A stretch of 64,000 nt of DNA from Micromonospora sp. C28SCA-DRY-2 (GCF_030519475.1 NZ_JAUMKD010000009.1:124001-188000); one strand, 5' to 3'. Shown: positions 7,623 to 16,216, counted from the first letter of the stretch. The notes: a model not told the origin generated them from the letters alone. Program-made: numbers and translations.

Positions 7623-8534
7623 ATGGTCGACCGGCAACGGGACAACGACGTCGACGCCGTACGAGGAGCAAGGAGCGTCGTTGTCACCGGCGGAACCGAT
7701 GGCATGGGCCGAGCGGTCGTCCTGGGCCGGGCCGAGCGGGGGGACCGCGTCCTCGCGGTGGGCAGCAACCCTGCCAAGGGCGACCGGTTGCTCGCCGCGG
7801 CGGAGGAGGCTGGCCTGGGCGAACGTGTCGGGTTCCTGGCTGCCGACCTCAGCACGATCGCGGGAAACCAGAAGGTGATAGAGCACGTCACGGCCGAATA
7901 CGGCGCCATCGGCGCCCTGGTGTTGGCGGCCAACCGGCAATCCCCGAAGCGGATCGAAACCAGCGACGGTCTGGAGTCGACTTTCGCGCTCTACTATCTC
8001 AGCCGCTATCTTCTTGGCCACGGGCTGATGCCCACGCTGGCGGCCGGCCTGCGTCGCTCGGTGATCATCAACATCGCCGCCGTCGGTCTCACCTCCGGGC
8101 AGATCCACTGGAACGATCTCCAACTGCGCGACCGCTACCGCACGATCACCGCGCAACTCCAGGCCGGTCGCGCGAACGACCTGCTCGGTGTCGCGATGGC
8201 GGCGCAGTTCGGTCACCAGGTTCCCTACGTCCTCTACCACCCGGGTTTCACCCGGAGTGGTTACTCCGCGATGGAGCAGATCAACCCGCTGACACGAGCG
8301 CTCATCAAGACCATCGGCCGGGCCGCTGCCCGGCCTGTGGAGAAAGCCGTCGCGCCCGTCCACGACTTCATCGACGCGCCACCCACAGCGCCGTTGACCG
8401 CGGTCGACCGCGGCAAGCCCGTGCCGCTGGGCCTGAAGACCCTCGACCCCGCCGCGGCGCGACGGCTCGCCGACATCACAGCAGCGCTGGTCAACGCCGA
8501 CCCGATCCGCACAACCCGAGGCGATGGCTGGTGA
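7623..8534 (+). CDS. SDR-family NAD(P)-dependent oxidoreductase
   Basis: 303 residues with a Rossmann start VVVTGGTDGMGRAVVLGRAERGDRVLAVG, an AANRQSP segment at the NNAG-like position and SVIINIAAVGLTSG at the catalytic-Ser strand. The usual YxxxK is not obvious: the aligned stretch reads RYRTITAQLQAGRAND, with no lysine four residues after the tyrosine, so activity may be altered. ATG 7623 has a GGGGG ribosome site six bases upstream and is preferred to an upstream GTG/ATG overlapping the palindrome. It is probably regulated by the divergent HxlR protein. The substrate is unknown. Confidence 0.85.
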   Translation: MVDRQRDNDVDAVRGARSVVVTGGTDGMGRAVVLGRAERGDRVLAVGSNPAKGDRLLAAAEEAGLGERVGFLAADLSTIAGNQKVIEHVTAEYGAIGALVLAANRQSPKRIETSDGLESTFALYYLSRYLLGHGLMPTLAAGLRRSVIINIAAVGLTSGQIHWNDLQLRDRYRTITAQLQAGRANDLLGVAMAAQFGHQVPYVLYHPGFTRSGYSAMEQINPLTRALIKTIGRAAARPVEKAVAPVHDFIDAPPTAPLTAVDRGKPVPLGLKTLDPAAARRLADITAALVNADPIRTTRGDGW

Positions 8535-8683
8535 ACCCCGCGGTCGACTGGGCAGGCAAGAGGCGGCAGGGCTAGCGCCCACGCCCGCTGTGTCACCCCA
8601 CCGATCACGGAGTTGTCCGCCCGGCTGATCGACCTCCCGCCCGCCGCACCGGATTCCGGTCGCCCGTCCTGCCGGGTCAGCCG

Positions 8684-8689
8684 TACGCT
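8684..8689 (+). promoter_or_regulatory. -10 element of a leaderless proS promoter
   Basis: TACGCT ends six bases before the ATG of proS (8696). This -10 / 6-7 nt / start-codon geometry is the usual sign of a leaderless transcript in GC-rich actinobacteria, and no ribosome site is present. The same pattern is used by sufE (TAGCCT 10987), the 22640 gene (TACCCT 22628) and the 51553 gene (TAGGGT 51540). Confidence 0.5.
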
Positions 8690-8695
8690 GCGGCA

Positions 8696-10447
8696 ATGCT
8701 GCTCCGAATGTCGACCCTGCTGCTCCGGACCCTGCGTGAGGACCCGGCGGACGCGGAGGTGCCGAGCCATCGGCTCCTGGTGCGCGCCGGCTACATCCGC
8801 CGGGCCGCGCCGGGCGGCTACACCTGGCTGCCGCTCGGGAAGCTGGTGCTGGACCGGGTCACCGAGATCGTCCGCGAGGAGATGACCGCGATCGGCGACC
8901 AGGAGGTGCACTTTCCGGCGCTGCTGCCGGCGGAGCCGTACCGGACCAGCGGGCGGTGGACGGAGTACGGCGACGACATCTTCACCTTCGCCGACCGCAG
9001 GGGCGCCGAGCACCTGCTCGCCCCCACCCACGAGGAGTTGGCCGCGCTGCTGGTGCAGGATCTCTTCTCCTCGTACCGGGACTTCCCGGTGACGATCTTC
9101 CAGATCCAGACCAAGTTCCGCGACGAGGCCCGGCCGCGGGCCGGCCTGCTGCGCGGCCGCGAGTTCCTGATGAAGGACGCCTACTCGTTCGACCTGGACG
9201 AGGCGGGCCTGCAGGCCGCGTACGACCGGCACCGGGGCGCCTACCGACGGATCTTCGACCGGCTGGGGCTGGAGCACACCATCGTGCACGCGATGTCCGG
9301 GGCGATGGGCGGTTCCGCCTCGGAGGAGTTCCTGGCCGCGGCGCCGGTCGGCGAGGACACCTTCGTCGGCTGCACCGCCTGCGACTACGCCGCGAACACC
9401 GAGGCGGTGACCACGCCCGCCGCGCCGGCCGGCGACCCGGACGCGCACCCGCCCGCCGAGGTGCACGACACCCCGGAGACCCCCACCATCGCCACCCTGG
9501 TCGAGCTGGCCAACGTCCGCCGGCTCGGCGGCCGCAGTGACTGGACCGCCGCCGACACGCTGAAGAACGTGGTGCTGACCGTGCACCGGCCGGGTGCCGA
9601 GGAGGCCGACCTGCTGGTGGTCGGGCTGCCCGGTGACCGGGAGGTGGACCTGAAGCGGGTCGCCGCCGCCGTCGCCCCGGCCACCGTGGACGTCTTCGAC
9701 GGCTGGGACGACCACCCCGAGCTGGTCCGCGGATACATCGGCCCGCAGGTCATGGCGAAGCTCGGCGTCCGCTACCTGGTCGACCCGCGGGTGGCGCCCG
9801 GCTCGGCCTGGCTGACCGGCGCGAACGAGCCCGGTCGGCACGCGGTGCACGTGGTCAGCGGCCGGGACTTCACCCCGGACGGCACCATCGAGGCGGCCGA
9901 GGTGCGCGCCGGCGACTCCTGCCCGGCGTGCGCCACCGGCGAGCTGACCATCCGGCGGGGCATCGAGATCGGGCACATCTTCCAGCTCGGCCGCCGCTAC
10001 ACCGACGCGTTCTCGGTCGACGTGCTCGGCCCGCAGGGCAAGCCGGTCCGGCCGACCATGGGCTGCTACGGCATCGGGGTGTCCCGGGCGGTGGCCGCGA
10101 TCGCCGAACAGCACCACGACGAGCGGGGACTGGTCTGGCCGGCGGCGGTCGCGCCGTGCGACGTACACCTGGTGGCGGCCGGGAAGGGGCCGCAGCTGGA
10201 GGCGGCGCTGGAGCTCGGCGGGCAGCTCGCCGCGGCGGGCCTGCGGGTGCTGGTCGACGACCGGACGCACGTCTCGGCCGGGGTGAAGTTCACCGACGCC
10301 GAGCTGGTCGGCATCCCGCGCGCCGTCGTGGTCGGCCGCCGCCTCGCCGACGGGTACGTCGAGCTGCGCGACCGGGCCACCGGCGAGCGCACCGAACTGC
10401 CGGTGGTGGAGCTGGTGGACCGGCTGCGCGCCGAGGTGACCCGGTAG
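8696..10447 (+). CDS. proS: prolyl-tRNA synthetase, bacterial long form with editing insertion
   Basis: Charges tRNA-Pro with proline. The class II catalytic core is visible: LLVRAGYIRRAAPGGYTWLPLG, THEEL, FRDEARPRAGLLRGREFLMKDAYSFD (motif 2 region) and GCYGIGVSRAVAAI (motif 3), split by an insertion of about 170 residues (roughly 225-390) corresponding to the Ala-Pro editing domain, and ending in a HGTP-type anticodon-binding domain. The 583-residue length is normal. The ATG at 8696 follows a leaderless promoter; an internal ATG at 8708 is possible. A YbaK-type deacylase, which serves the same quality-control task in trans, lies 2 kb downstream. Confidence 0.97.
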   Translation: MLLRMSTLLLRTLREDPADAEVPSHRLLVRAGYIRRAAPGGYTWLPLGKLVLDRVTEIVREEMTAIGDQEVHFPALLPAEPYRTSGRWTEYGDDIFTFADRRGAEHLLAPTHEELAALLVQDLFSSYRDFPVTIFQIQTKFRDEARPRAGLLRGREFLMKDAYSFDLDEAGLQAAYDRHRGAYRRIFDRLGLEHTIVHAMSGAMGGSASEEFLAAAPVGEDTFVGCTACDYAANTEAVTTPAAPAGDPDAHPPAEVHDTPETPTIATLVELANVRRLGGRSDWTAADTLKNVVLTVHRPGAEEADLLVVGLPGDREVDLKRVAAAVAPATVDVFDGWDDHPELVRGYIGPQVMAKLGVRYLVDPRVAPGSAWLTGANEPGRHAVHVVSGRDFTPDGTIEAAEVRAGDSCPACATGELTIRRGIEIGHIFQLGRRYTDAFSVDVLGPQGKPVRPTMGCYGIGVSRAVAAIAEQHHDERGLVWPAAVAPCDVHLVAAGKGPQLEAALELGGQLAAAGLRVLVDDRTHVSAGVKFTDAELVGIPRAVVVGRRLADGYVELRDRATGERTELPVVELVDRLRAEVTR

Positions 10448-10519
10448 CGGCCAGGGTGTAGCAACCGTGTCACTGGGTACCGCATGTGGATCGGGTGGAC
10501 GTTGTTTCGGAGGACTCTC

Positions 10520-10945
10520 ATGACCGGTTACCGGGTCGCTGACGTGATGACCAAGCAGGTCGTGTACCTGCCGGCGGAGACCACCCTGGACGAGGCCGCC
10601 AAGGTGATGAAGGAGGCGGACATCGGCGACGTGGTGGTCACCGACGGCGCCACCCTCGCCGGCATGCTCACCGACCGCGACATCGTGGTGCGGGCGGTGG
10701 CCGAGCGCAGCGACCCGGCCACCACCACCATCGGCTCGGTCATCACCCGCGAGGTGGTGATGATCGAGCAGAACTCCAGCGCCGGTGAGGCGGCCGCGCT
10801 GATGCGCGAGCGGGGCATCCGCCGGGTGCTGGTCTGCGACAGCGAGCGCAAGCTGGTCGGCATCGTCTCCCTCGGCGACCTGGCCATGCAGCTCGACCCC
10901 CAGTCGGCACTGAGCGAGATCAGCGAGCAGGCGCCGACCGTCTGA
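10520..10945 (+). CDS. two-CBS-domain protein
   Basis: 141 residues built of two CBS motifs: RVADVMTKQVVYLPAETTLDEAAKVMKEADIGDVVV with LAGMLTDRDIVVRAVAE, then ITREVVMIEQNSSAGEAAALMRERGIRRVLV with LVGIVSLGDLAMQ. Such stand-alone pairs bind adenine nucleotides, and in actinomycetes they belong to hypoxia/dormancy-type stress proteins. ATG 10520 has a GGAGG site eight bases upstream. It is a paralogue of the CBS protein at 22054-22479. The partner is unknown. Confidence 0.88.
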   Translation: MTGYRVADVMTKQVVYLPAETTLDEAAKVMKEADIGDVVVTDGATLAGMLTDRDIVVRAVAERSDPATTTIGSVITREVVMIEQNSSAGEAAALMRERGIRRVLVCDSERKLVGIVSLGDLAMQLDPQSALSEISEQAPTV

Positions 10946-10998
10946 GCGGGTGTCCGGCGGCGCGGCGGCGTACGTCGGCGACGGCGTAGCCTCGGGGC

Positions 10999-11427
10999 AT
11001 GTCATCCATGCCGGCCAGGCTGGCCGAGATCGTCGAGGAGTTCGCCGCCGCGCCCCGGGACGTGGTGCTGGAGATGCTGCTGGAGTACGCGGACGTGATC
11101 CCGCCGCTGCCGCCGGACGCCGCCGACCGGGAGGGCATGGAGCAGGTCCCGGAGTGCCAGACCGCGTTCTTCCTGCGCGCCCGGGTGACGCCGGAGGGCA
11201 CCGTCGAGACGCTCTTCGACTGCCCGCCGGAGGCGCCGACCACGCGGGCCTTCGCCGGCATCCTCGCCGAAGGGCTGGCCGGGGCGAAGCCAGACCAGGT
11301 GCTCGCCGTGCCCGACGACCTCTACCAGCGGATGGGGCTGGCCCAGGCGATCAGCCCGCTGCGGGTGCGCGGCGGCACCGCCATCCTGGCCCGGCTCAAG
11401 CGCCAGGTGCGGGAACAGACCAGCTGA
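10999..11427 (+). CDS. SufE-family Fe-S assembly / cysteine desulfuration protein
   Basis: 142 residues. SufE accepts persulfide sulfur from a cysteine desulfurase for Fe-S cluster building. The active-site loop is PECQTAFFLRA with the acceptor Cys at residue 53, and the helix RAFAGILAEGLAGAKPDQVLAVPDDLYQRMGL is characteristic. The start is supported by a -10 element TAGCCT (10987-10992) six bases upstream of the ATG, giving a leaderless mRNA. It stands away from any suf operon, as is common in actinobacteria. The FrnE-like gene follows after 19 bp. Confidence 0.9.
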   Translation: MSSMPARLAEIVEEFAAAPRDVVLEMLLEYADVIPPLPPDAADREGMEQVPECQTAFFLRARVTPEGTVETLFDCPPEAPTTRAFAGILAEGLAGAKPDQVLAVPDDLYQRMGLAQAISPLRVRGGTAILARLKRQVREQTS

Positions 11428-11446
11428 CCGGGAGGTTGCCCCGACC

Positions 11447-12082
11447 ATGGAGATCGAGATCTACGCGGACGTGGTCTGCCCGTGGTGCTACATCGGCAAA
11501 CGCCGGCTGGAGCAGGCGCTGGAGTCGTACGACGGCGAGGTGACAGTCCACTACCGGCCGTTCCAGCTCGACCCGTCGCCGGTGCCCGAGCCGCAGCCCC
11601 TGCTCGACGCGCTGGGCGCCAAGTTCGGCGGACCGGACCGGGCCCGGCAGATGGCCGAGCACGTGACCGGGGTGGCCGCGGGCGCCGGCCTTAAGCTGGA
11701 CTTCGGCCGGGCCGTCGCGGCGAACACCTTCGACGCGCACCGGCTGGTCGCCTGGGCCACGGACCAGGGCCGCGACGGCGAGATGGTCGAGGCGCTCTAC
11801 CGGGCGCACTTCACCGACGGCGTGGACGTCGGTTCCCGCGACGCGCTCGCCGCGCTGGCCGCCGAGGTGGGGCTGGACGCGGCCGAGGCGCGCCGGTTCC
11901 TCGACTCCGACGAGCGGGTGGCCGAGCTGACCGCCGACCTGACGGCGGCCCGGCAGATCGGGGTGACCAGCGTGCCCACCTTCGTGCTCGCCGGCAAGTA
12001 CGCGGTGACCGGCGCCCAGGAGCCGGCGACCCTGCTGGCCGCGCTGGCCGAGGTCGATCGGCGCGAGTCGGGCACCGACTGA
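11447..12082 (+). CDS. FrnE-like DsbA-family oxidoreductase
   Basis: 211-residue cytoplasmic thioredoxin-fold protein starting MEIEIYADVVCPWCYIGKRRLEQAL. The redox motif CPWC is at residues 11-14 and the cis-proline loop is TSVPTFVLAGKYAVTGAQ. Between them is the all-alpha insertion of the DsbA/2-hydroxychromene isomerase family. FrnE homologues act as disulfide isomerases under oxidative stress or serve polyketide pathways. There is no signal peptide. GGGAGG lies upstream of ATG 11447, and the gene probably shares a transcript with sufE. Confidence 0.92.
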   Translation: MEIEIYADVVCPWCYIGKRRLEQALESYDGEVTVHYRPFQLDPSPVPEPQPLLDALGAKFGGPDRARQMAEHVTGVAAGAGLKLDFGRAVAANTFDAHRLVAWATDQGRDGEMVEALYRAHFTDGVDVGSRDALAALAAEVGLDAAEARRFLDSDERVAELTADLTAARQIGVTSVPTFVLAGKYAVTGAQEPATLLAALAEVDRRESGTD

Positions 12083-12127
12083 CGCCACCGTCCTCCGTGG
12101 CGAGTCACAGACATCGACACACGTGAT

Positions 12128-12141
12128 GTTTCACGTGCAAC
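12128..12141. other. near-parS sequence (one mismatch)
   Basis: GTTTCACGTGCAAC differs at one position from the perfect parS palindrome found five times near parAB. It lies in the intergenic gap between convergent genes, about 35 kb from parAB. A weak inverted repeat (CGCCAC 12083-12088, GTGGCG 12097-12102) just upstream may terminate transcription. It could be a low-affinity ParB site. Confidence 0.4.
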
Positions 12142-12162
12142 GGTATCGACGGCGGTGATCGC

Positions 12163-12711
12163 TCAGGCGGGCCTGGCCAGGTCCTCCACCACCCGCGCAC
12201 CGGGCAGCGCACCCAGCGCCGGCCCGGGCAGCGCGATCTTGCTGTGCCGCACGCCGGACCCGATGATCACGTGTGGGGTGGCGATCACCCGGGCGTCGAC
12301 CAGGATCGGCCACTCCTCGGGCAGGCCGATCGGGGTGATCCCGCCGTACTCCATGCCGGTCAGCTCCACCGCGTCGGCCATCGGCGCGAAGCTCGCCTTG
12401 CGGACGTCCAGCGCCCGCCGGGCCACTCCGTTGACGTCGGCCCGGGTGGTGGCGAGCACGACGCAGGCCGCGTAGCGGACCACCCCTTCGCGCTTGCCGG
12501 CGATCACCACACAGTTGGCCGACTCGTCCAGCCCCACCTCGTACGCGGCGCAGAACGCGGCGGTGTCGGCGAGGTCGGCGTCGATCGGCGCGACCAGCAC
12601 GTCGTCGACGTCCACCGGGGCGTCGGCGGGCCACTGCCCGAGCGCGGCGGCGACCGGCGGTGCCAGCAGGTCGAGCCGGGTACGGGCGGGTTCGGTCTTC
12701 AGCGTCCCCAT
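12163..12711 (-). CDS. YbaK/ProX-type aminoacyl-tRNA deacylase domain protein
   Basis: 182-residue YbaK fold protein that would clear mischarged tRNAs (Cys-tRNA-Pro or Ala-tRNA-Pro) in trans. Family features are SANCVVIAGKREGVVRYAACVVLATTRADVNG (with the conserved Lys), RKASFAPMADAVELTGMEYGGITPIGLP (the GG-x-P motif) and VIIGSGVRHSKIALPGPAL. ATG 12711 is used; a GTG one codon earlier (12714) is the alternative. Finding it 2 kb from proS is functionally suggestive, though they are not in one operon. Confidence 0.88.
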   Translation of the reverse strand: MGTLKTEPARTRLDLLAPPVAAALGQWPADAPVDVDDVLVAPIDADLADTAAFCAAYEVGLDESANCVVIAGKREGVVRYAACVVLATTRADVNGVARRALDVRKASFAPMADAVELTGMEYGGITPIGLPEEWPILVDARVIATPHVIIGSGVRHSKIALPGPALGALPGARVVEDLARPA

Positions 12712-12764
12712 CACGGGAGCGATCCTCGCACCACCCGGCCGGTCCCGCCCACCCGAACCGCGGG

Positions 12765-12959
12765 TCAGCTGCCGGTGAGGAAGGCGTTCTCGCGGAGCAT
12801 CGTGCGGTCCCGCACGGCGGCCAGCTCCTCCGCCCGCTGGGCCTGGACCCGGCGCACCTCCAGATCCTCCATGGCGTGCCGGACCGCGAGCCGGATGACG
12901 CCGTAGAGGAAGACGAAGCCGGCGACGTAGAGGATCACTGTGGTGACGATGGCGAACAT
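12765..12959 (-). CDS. small single-pass membrane protein of unknown function
   Basis: 64 residues: one N-terminal transmembrane helix (MFAIVTTVILYVAGFVFLYGVIRLAV) followed by a charged, probably helical cytoplasmic tail (EDLEVRRVQAQRAEELAAVRDR). It reads as a plausible actinobacterial small membrane protein, but I do not recognise a named family. It stands alone between two genes of the same strand. Confidence 0.6.
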   Translation of the reverse strand: MFAIVTTVILYVAGFVFLYGVIRLAVRHAMEDLEVRRVQAQRAEELAAVRDRTMLRENAFLTGS

Positions 12960-12996
12960 GGCGTCACGGTAGGCCGAACGTGAACGGGGAAGGTTC

Positions 12997-13776
12997 TCAT
13001 CTTGCCCGGGTTCCCCCGTACGTGTCCGCGAGGTGGTCGGCCCAGGTCCGGGAGCCCGTCGGCGTCGCCTCGGTGACCAGGCCGCCCGAACGCAGGGCCC
13101 GGCCGAGCCGGCCGGGGATCCGTACCGGCAGCAGCGGCCGGCGGGACCGCCGGGCGGCCTTCCAGGCGCGTACCGCCTGGTCGAAGCGGAGCACCTCGGG
13201 CCCGCCGTACTCCTCGACGCCGCGCGACGGGCCGGCGGCCAGCCGCTCGACCAGCCGGGCGGCCACGTCGCCCGGATCGACCGGCTGGGCGAGCACCGCC
13301 CGGTCGCCGATCACCGGGCCCAGCCGGCTCGACGCGACCAGCAGGTCGTCCAGGAACTGCGGGAACTGGGTGGCCCGCAGCACCGACCACGGCACCGGCC
13401 CGGCGGCGACCACCCGCTCGGCGGCCAGCTTGTGCCGGTAGTACGGGATCGGCACCCGGTCCACCCCGACGATCGAGACGTAGACCAGGTGGCCCACGCC
13501 GGCGGTCCCGGCGGCCCGGACCAGCTCGCGGGTGCCGAGCACGTCGACCTCGTGGGTGCGCCGGTCGGGCGACGAGGCCAGGTGCAGCACGGCGTCCACG
13601 TCGCGTACCGCCTCGGCCAGCCCGTGGGCGGTGGCCAGGTCCGCCACCACCCACTCCACCGCCGGGTCGGTACGCGGCCGCCGGCTGGTGGCCCGTACCT
13701 TGTGCCCGTCGTCGAGCAGGCGGGGCAGCACCGCCCGACCCAGGCGGCCGCCCGCTCCGGTGACCAGCACCCGCAT
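12997..13776 (-). CDS. NmrA/atypical SDR-type NAD(P)-binding protein
   Basis: 259 residues starting MRVLVTGAGGRLGRAVLPRLLDDGHKVRATSR, with the GxxGxxG dinucleotide motif at residues 7-13. HLVYVSIVGVDRVPIPYYRHKLAAERVV contains a YxxxK pair typical of atypical SDRs, and PWSVLRATQF matches the NmrA-like family. It probably acts as a redox-sensing or reductase protein of unknown substrate. GGAGG lies upstream of ATG 13776. Confidence 0.88.
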   Translation of the reverse strand: MRVLVTGAGGRLGRAVLPRLLDDGHKVRATSRRPRTDPAVEWVVADLATAHGLAEAVRDVDAVLHLASSPDRRTHEVDVLGTRELVRAAGTAGVGHLVYVSIVGVDRVPIPYYRHKLAAERVVAAGPVPWSVLRATQFPQFLDDLLVASSRLGPVIGDRAVLAQPVDPGDVAARLVERLAAGPSRGVEEYGGPEVLRFDQAVRAWKAARRSRRPLLPVRIPGRLGRALRSGGLVTEATPTGSRTWADHLADTYGGTRAR

Positions 13777-13864
13777 GATGTCCTCCTTCTCCGCGCCCCC
13801 GGAACCGGGGCGTCCGGGTCGGTGACGGCGCCGGGCCGCCCGATGTGACCGGCCGTGCGGCAGC

Positions 13865-14509
13865 TCACCGCAGCAGGTCGACCAGCGTCACCACCACGAA
13901 GAAACCGATCACGAGTTCGCTGACCACCCAGGAGTGGTGGGTGGTCCAGTCGCGGATCCGGGGCAGCACCGTGGCCGCCCGGCCGCCGAGCAGCAGCAAC
14001 GCCAGCAGGGGCAGGGCCAGCAGGGTCAGGGTGGCCAGCACGAACGGCAGCAGGTGCCACCAGGACAGGTCGTGCCGGGCGGCGCTCGCGCCGACGGCGA
14101 GCATGGTGAGGTCGTCGGTGGGCGTGGCGAGGAAGAGCAGCACGCCCAGCCGGGCCGCGTAGCCCGGGCCGGCCTGCTGGAGCTTTCCCATCCACCGGGG
14201 CGGGCCGGTGGAGTGCCGCCGGAGGAAGACCACCAGGGCCAGCACCACCAGCAGGACCAGCACCACCTGGTCGATCCTGGTCGTGATCGGGCCCCGACCG
14301 CCCTGGTCGCCGCCGCCGAAGTTGACCTTGACCGCGCGGGTGACCAGCCAGCTCAGCGTGACCCCGCCGCCCACCACCAGCCCGGCGCCGGCCAGGTAGC
14401 CCGACGAGGCGGCCCGCGGCCGGTCGGCCGCGGCGAGGAACACCGCCGCGACCAGTTGCGTCCCGGCGACCATCACCACGGCCAGCGGCAGGACGGTCAG
14501 GAAGCTCAT
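13865..14509 (-). CDS. GAP-family membrane protein (Sap, sulfolipid-addressing-like)
   Basis: About 214 residues with roughly six hydrophobic segments: FLTVLPLAVVMVAGTQLVAAVFLAA, YLAGAGLVVGGGVTLSWLV, VVLVLLVVLALVVFLRR, LGVLLFLATPTDDLTMLAVG, LLPFVLATLTLLALPLLALLLLGG and VVSELVIGFFVVVTLVDLL. The PTDDLTML segment between helices fits the GAP (Sap) family that exports peptidolipid-like molecules in mycobacteria. The start is uncertain: ATG 14509 begins just before the first helix and an in-frame ATG lies at 14521. The function here is unknown. Confidence 0.72.
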   Translation of the reverse strand: MSFLTVLPLAVVMVAGTQLVAAVFLAAADRPRAASSGYLAGAGLVVGGGVTLSWLVTRAVKVNFGGGDQGGRGPITTRIDQVVLVLLVVLALVVFLRRHSTGPPRWMGKLQQAGPGYAARLGVLLFLATPTDDLTMLAVGASAARHDLSWWHLLPFVLATLTLLALPLLALLLLGGRAATVLPRIRDWTTHHSWVVSELVIGFFVVVTLVDLLR

Positions 14510-14680
14510 CTCCCCGCCCATCCTGCCGGCCACCCACCCCGGCGACCCGCCGATCCGCCGACTACCGGCGGCGCTCACCGCTCGGACGACCTCCACGACC
14601 GCTCGCGCCCTACGGGTCCGGTCGCCACCGACACCCCGGTGACGACCACCCGCGGGCCCGGCGCCGGGCGGGGCGTGCCC

Positions 14681-16069
14681 TCAGCCGGCCGCCCGCGGCC
14701 CCGGCGCCACGCGGCCGGCGAGCAGGAGACCGAGCAGCGCCAGGCCCGACGCGACAGCCAGCGTCCCGGCGTAGTCGCCCGCGCCCGGAGCGGCGCCGGC
14801 GGCCAGCACCGCGCCGGTCAGCGCCAGCACGGTGGCGGCGAAGAGCGAGTCGCCCAGTTGCAGCGAGGAGCTGTTGCGGCCCTGCTCGCCCGGGGCCGAC
14901 AACTCCAGGGTGAGCACCGACAGCGACGGGTAGAGCAGGCCCATGCCGAGCCCGGCCACCGCCCAGCCCAGCACCCCCACCAGGACCGGCACCGCCGGCA
15001 CGACGGTGAGCGCGACCACCGCGGTGCCGCCGGCGATGCAGGCCAGCCCCGCCCGGGGCAGGCTGGCCCGGGACCGGGGCGCCGGCATCCGGCCCTGCAA
15101 CCACGACCCCACCGACCAGGCGAGCGCGCCCGTGCTGAGGACCAGGCCGGCCGCGGTCGGCGAGAACCCCCGCTCCCGGGAGAGCATCAGCGGGATCACC
15201 ACCTCCGCGCCGACGAACGCGGCGGAGGCGAGGCCGCGCAGCCCGACCACGGTCGGCAGGCCCCGGCCCGCCCGCAGGAATCCGGCCGGCAGCAGCCGGG
15301 GCGCGCAGACCAGCAGCCCGACCAGCGCCACCACGACCAGAGCGACCGCGGAGCCGCCGCGCTGCTGTCCCCCGATGTGCAGCAGTGCGGCGCTCACCCC
15401 CGCCCCGCACGCCCAGCCGATCCGGGCCACCGCGCCGGCCGGCCGGGCCGACCGCGTCGCCGGGCCGACCGCCCGCAGGCCGGGGTGGATCAGCAGCACC
15501 GCCGGCACCGCCACCAGCGGCACCGCGAGGAAGACCCACCGCCAGCCGAGGTACTCCACGATCAGCCCGGCCACCGCCGGCCCGACCAGCGACGGGACCA
15601 CCCACGCGGCGGCGAACGCCGCGAAGATCCGCCGGTGCAGCTCCTCCGGGTACGCCCGCCCGACGATGACGTAGAGCGCCACCGAGAGCAGGCCGGAACC
15701 GAACCCCTGCACCACCCGGCCGACGACCAGCGCGCCCATCGCCGTGGCGCTGCCCGCGATCACCAACCCGAGCACGAACCAGACCAGCCCGTGCCACATC
15801 GGCGCGCGCGGCCCCCGGCTGTCGCACCAGATACCGCTGGCCACCATGGCCAGCACCCCGGCCGCGAACGGGCCGCCGAACGCGATCCCGTACAGGGCCA
15901 GCCCGTCCAGGCTGCGGGCCACGGTCGGCATGGCGGTGCCGACCGCCAGCGCCTCGAACGCCAGCAGCGAGACCAGGGCGACGCTGCCCACCGTCATGGC
16001 CCGCAGCCGGGGCGCGAAAAGGCCCGGGGCCGGGGCGACGGGTCCGGCCGGCGCGGCGGTGGCGGTCAC
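14681..16069 (-). CDS. major facilitator superfamily transporter, probable drug/metabolite exporter
   Basis: 462 residues with 12-14 hydrophobic segments. MFS landmarks are the loop GIWCDSRGPRAPMWHG (motif A-like), GRVVQGFGSGLLSVALYVIVGRAYP and FAAAWVVPSLVGPAVAGLIVEYLGWRWVFLAVP (motif C-like GP...AG and the WRWVF hallmark of drug:H+ antiporters). The GTG start at 16069 overlaps the TGA of a short upstream reading frame (GTGA). Regulation is probably by a MerR-type activator through the promoter at 16186-16216. No candidate regulator gene is adjacent. Confidence 0.92.
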   Translation of the reverse strand: MTATAAPAGPVAPAPGLFAPRLRAMTVGSVALVSLLAFEALAVGTAMPTVARSLDGLALYGIAFGGPFAAGVLAMVASGIWCDSRGPRAPMWHGLVWFVLGLVIAGSATAMGALVVGRVVQGFGSGLLSVALYVIVGRAYPEELHRRIFAAFAAAWVVPSLVGPAVAGLIVEYLGWRWVFLAVPLVAVPAVLLIHPGLRAVGPATRSARPAGAVARIGWACGAGVSAALLHIGGQQRGGSAVALVVVALVGLLVCAPRLLPAGFLRAGRGLPTVVGLRGLASAAFVGAEVVIPLMLSRERGFSPTAAGLVLSTGALAWSVGSWLQGRMPAPRSRASLPRAGLACIAGGTAVVALTVVPAVPVLVGVLGWAVAGLGMGLLYPSLSVLTLELSAPGEQGRNSSSLQLGDSLFAATVLALTGAVLAAGAAPGAGDYAGTLAVASGLALLGLLLAGRVAPGPRAAG

Positions 16070-16179
16070 CGGCGACTCGCCGAACGGCGCGGCCAGATCG
16101 GGGAGGGACGGTTGCCGGCGCGGGACGGTCGGGGCAGCTCGTCCCGGCGTACCTCGGCCCTGAGCAGTTCGATCAGCAT
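16066..16179 (-). CDS. possible 37-residue leader peptide coupled to the MFS gene
   Basis: A short frame from ATG 16179 reads MLIELLRAEVRRDELPRPSR and continues to TGA 16066-16068, overlapping the GTG of the MFS gene by the GTGA arrangement. The ATG lies six bases after a -10-like GAGGCT, which fits a leaderless start. Translation of this frame would deliver ribosomes to the MFS start, which has no clear ribosome site. It may have no function of its own beyond coupling. Confidence 0.4.
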   Translation of the reverse strand: MLIELLRAEVRRDELPRPSRAGNRPSPIWPRRSASRR

Positions 16180-16185
16180 GGGCTC

Positions 16186-16216
16186 AGCCTCCGACCTGAA
16201 CCCGGATTGAGGTCAA
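16186..16216 (-). promoter_or_regulatory. MerR-type promoter with 19-bp spacer driving the MFS gene
   Basis: On the minus strand, TTGACC (16211-16216) and GAGGCT (16186-16191) are separated by exactly 19 bp, the over-long spacer typical of MerR-regulated promoters. The spacer contains the dyad GACCTCAA...TTCAGGTC (16193-16214), the GACCTCAA/TTGAGGTC class of actinobacterial MerR operator. Activation by an effector-bound MerR protein is inferred from this architecture. Confidence 0.6.
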
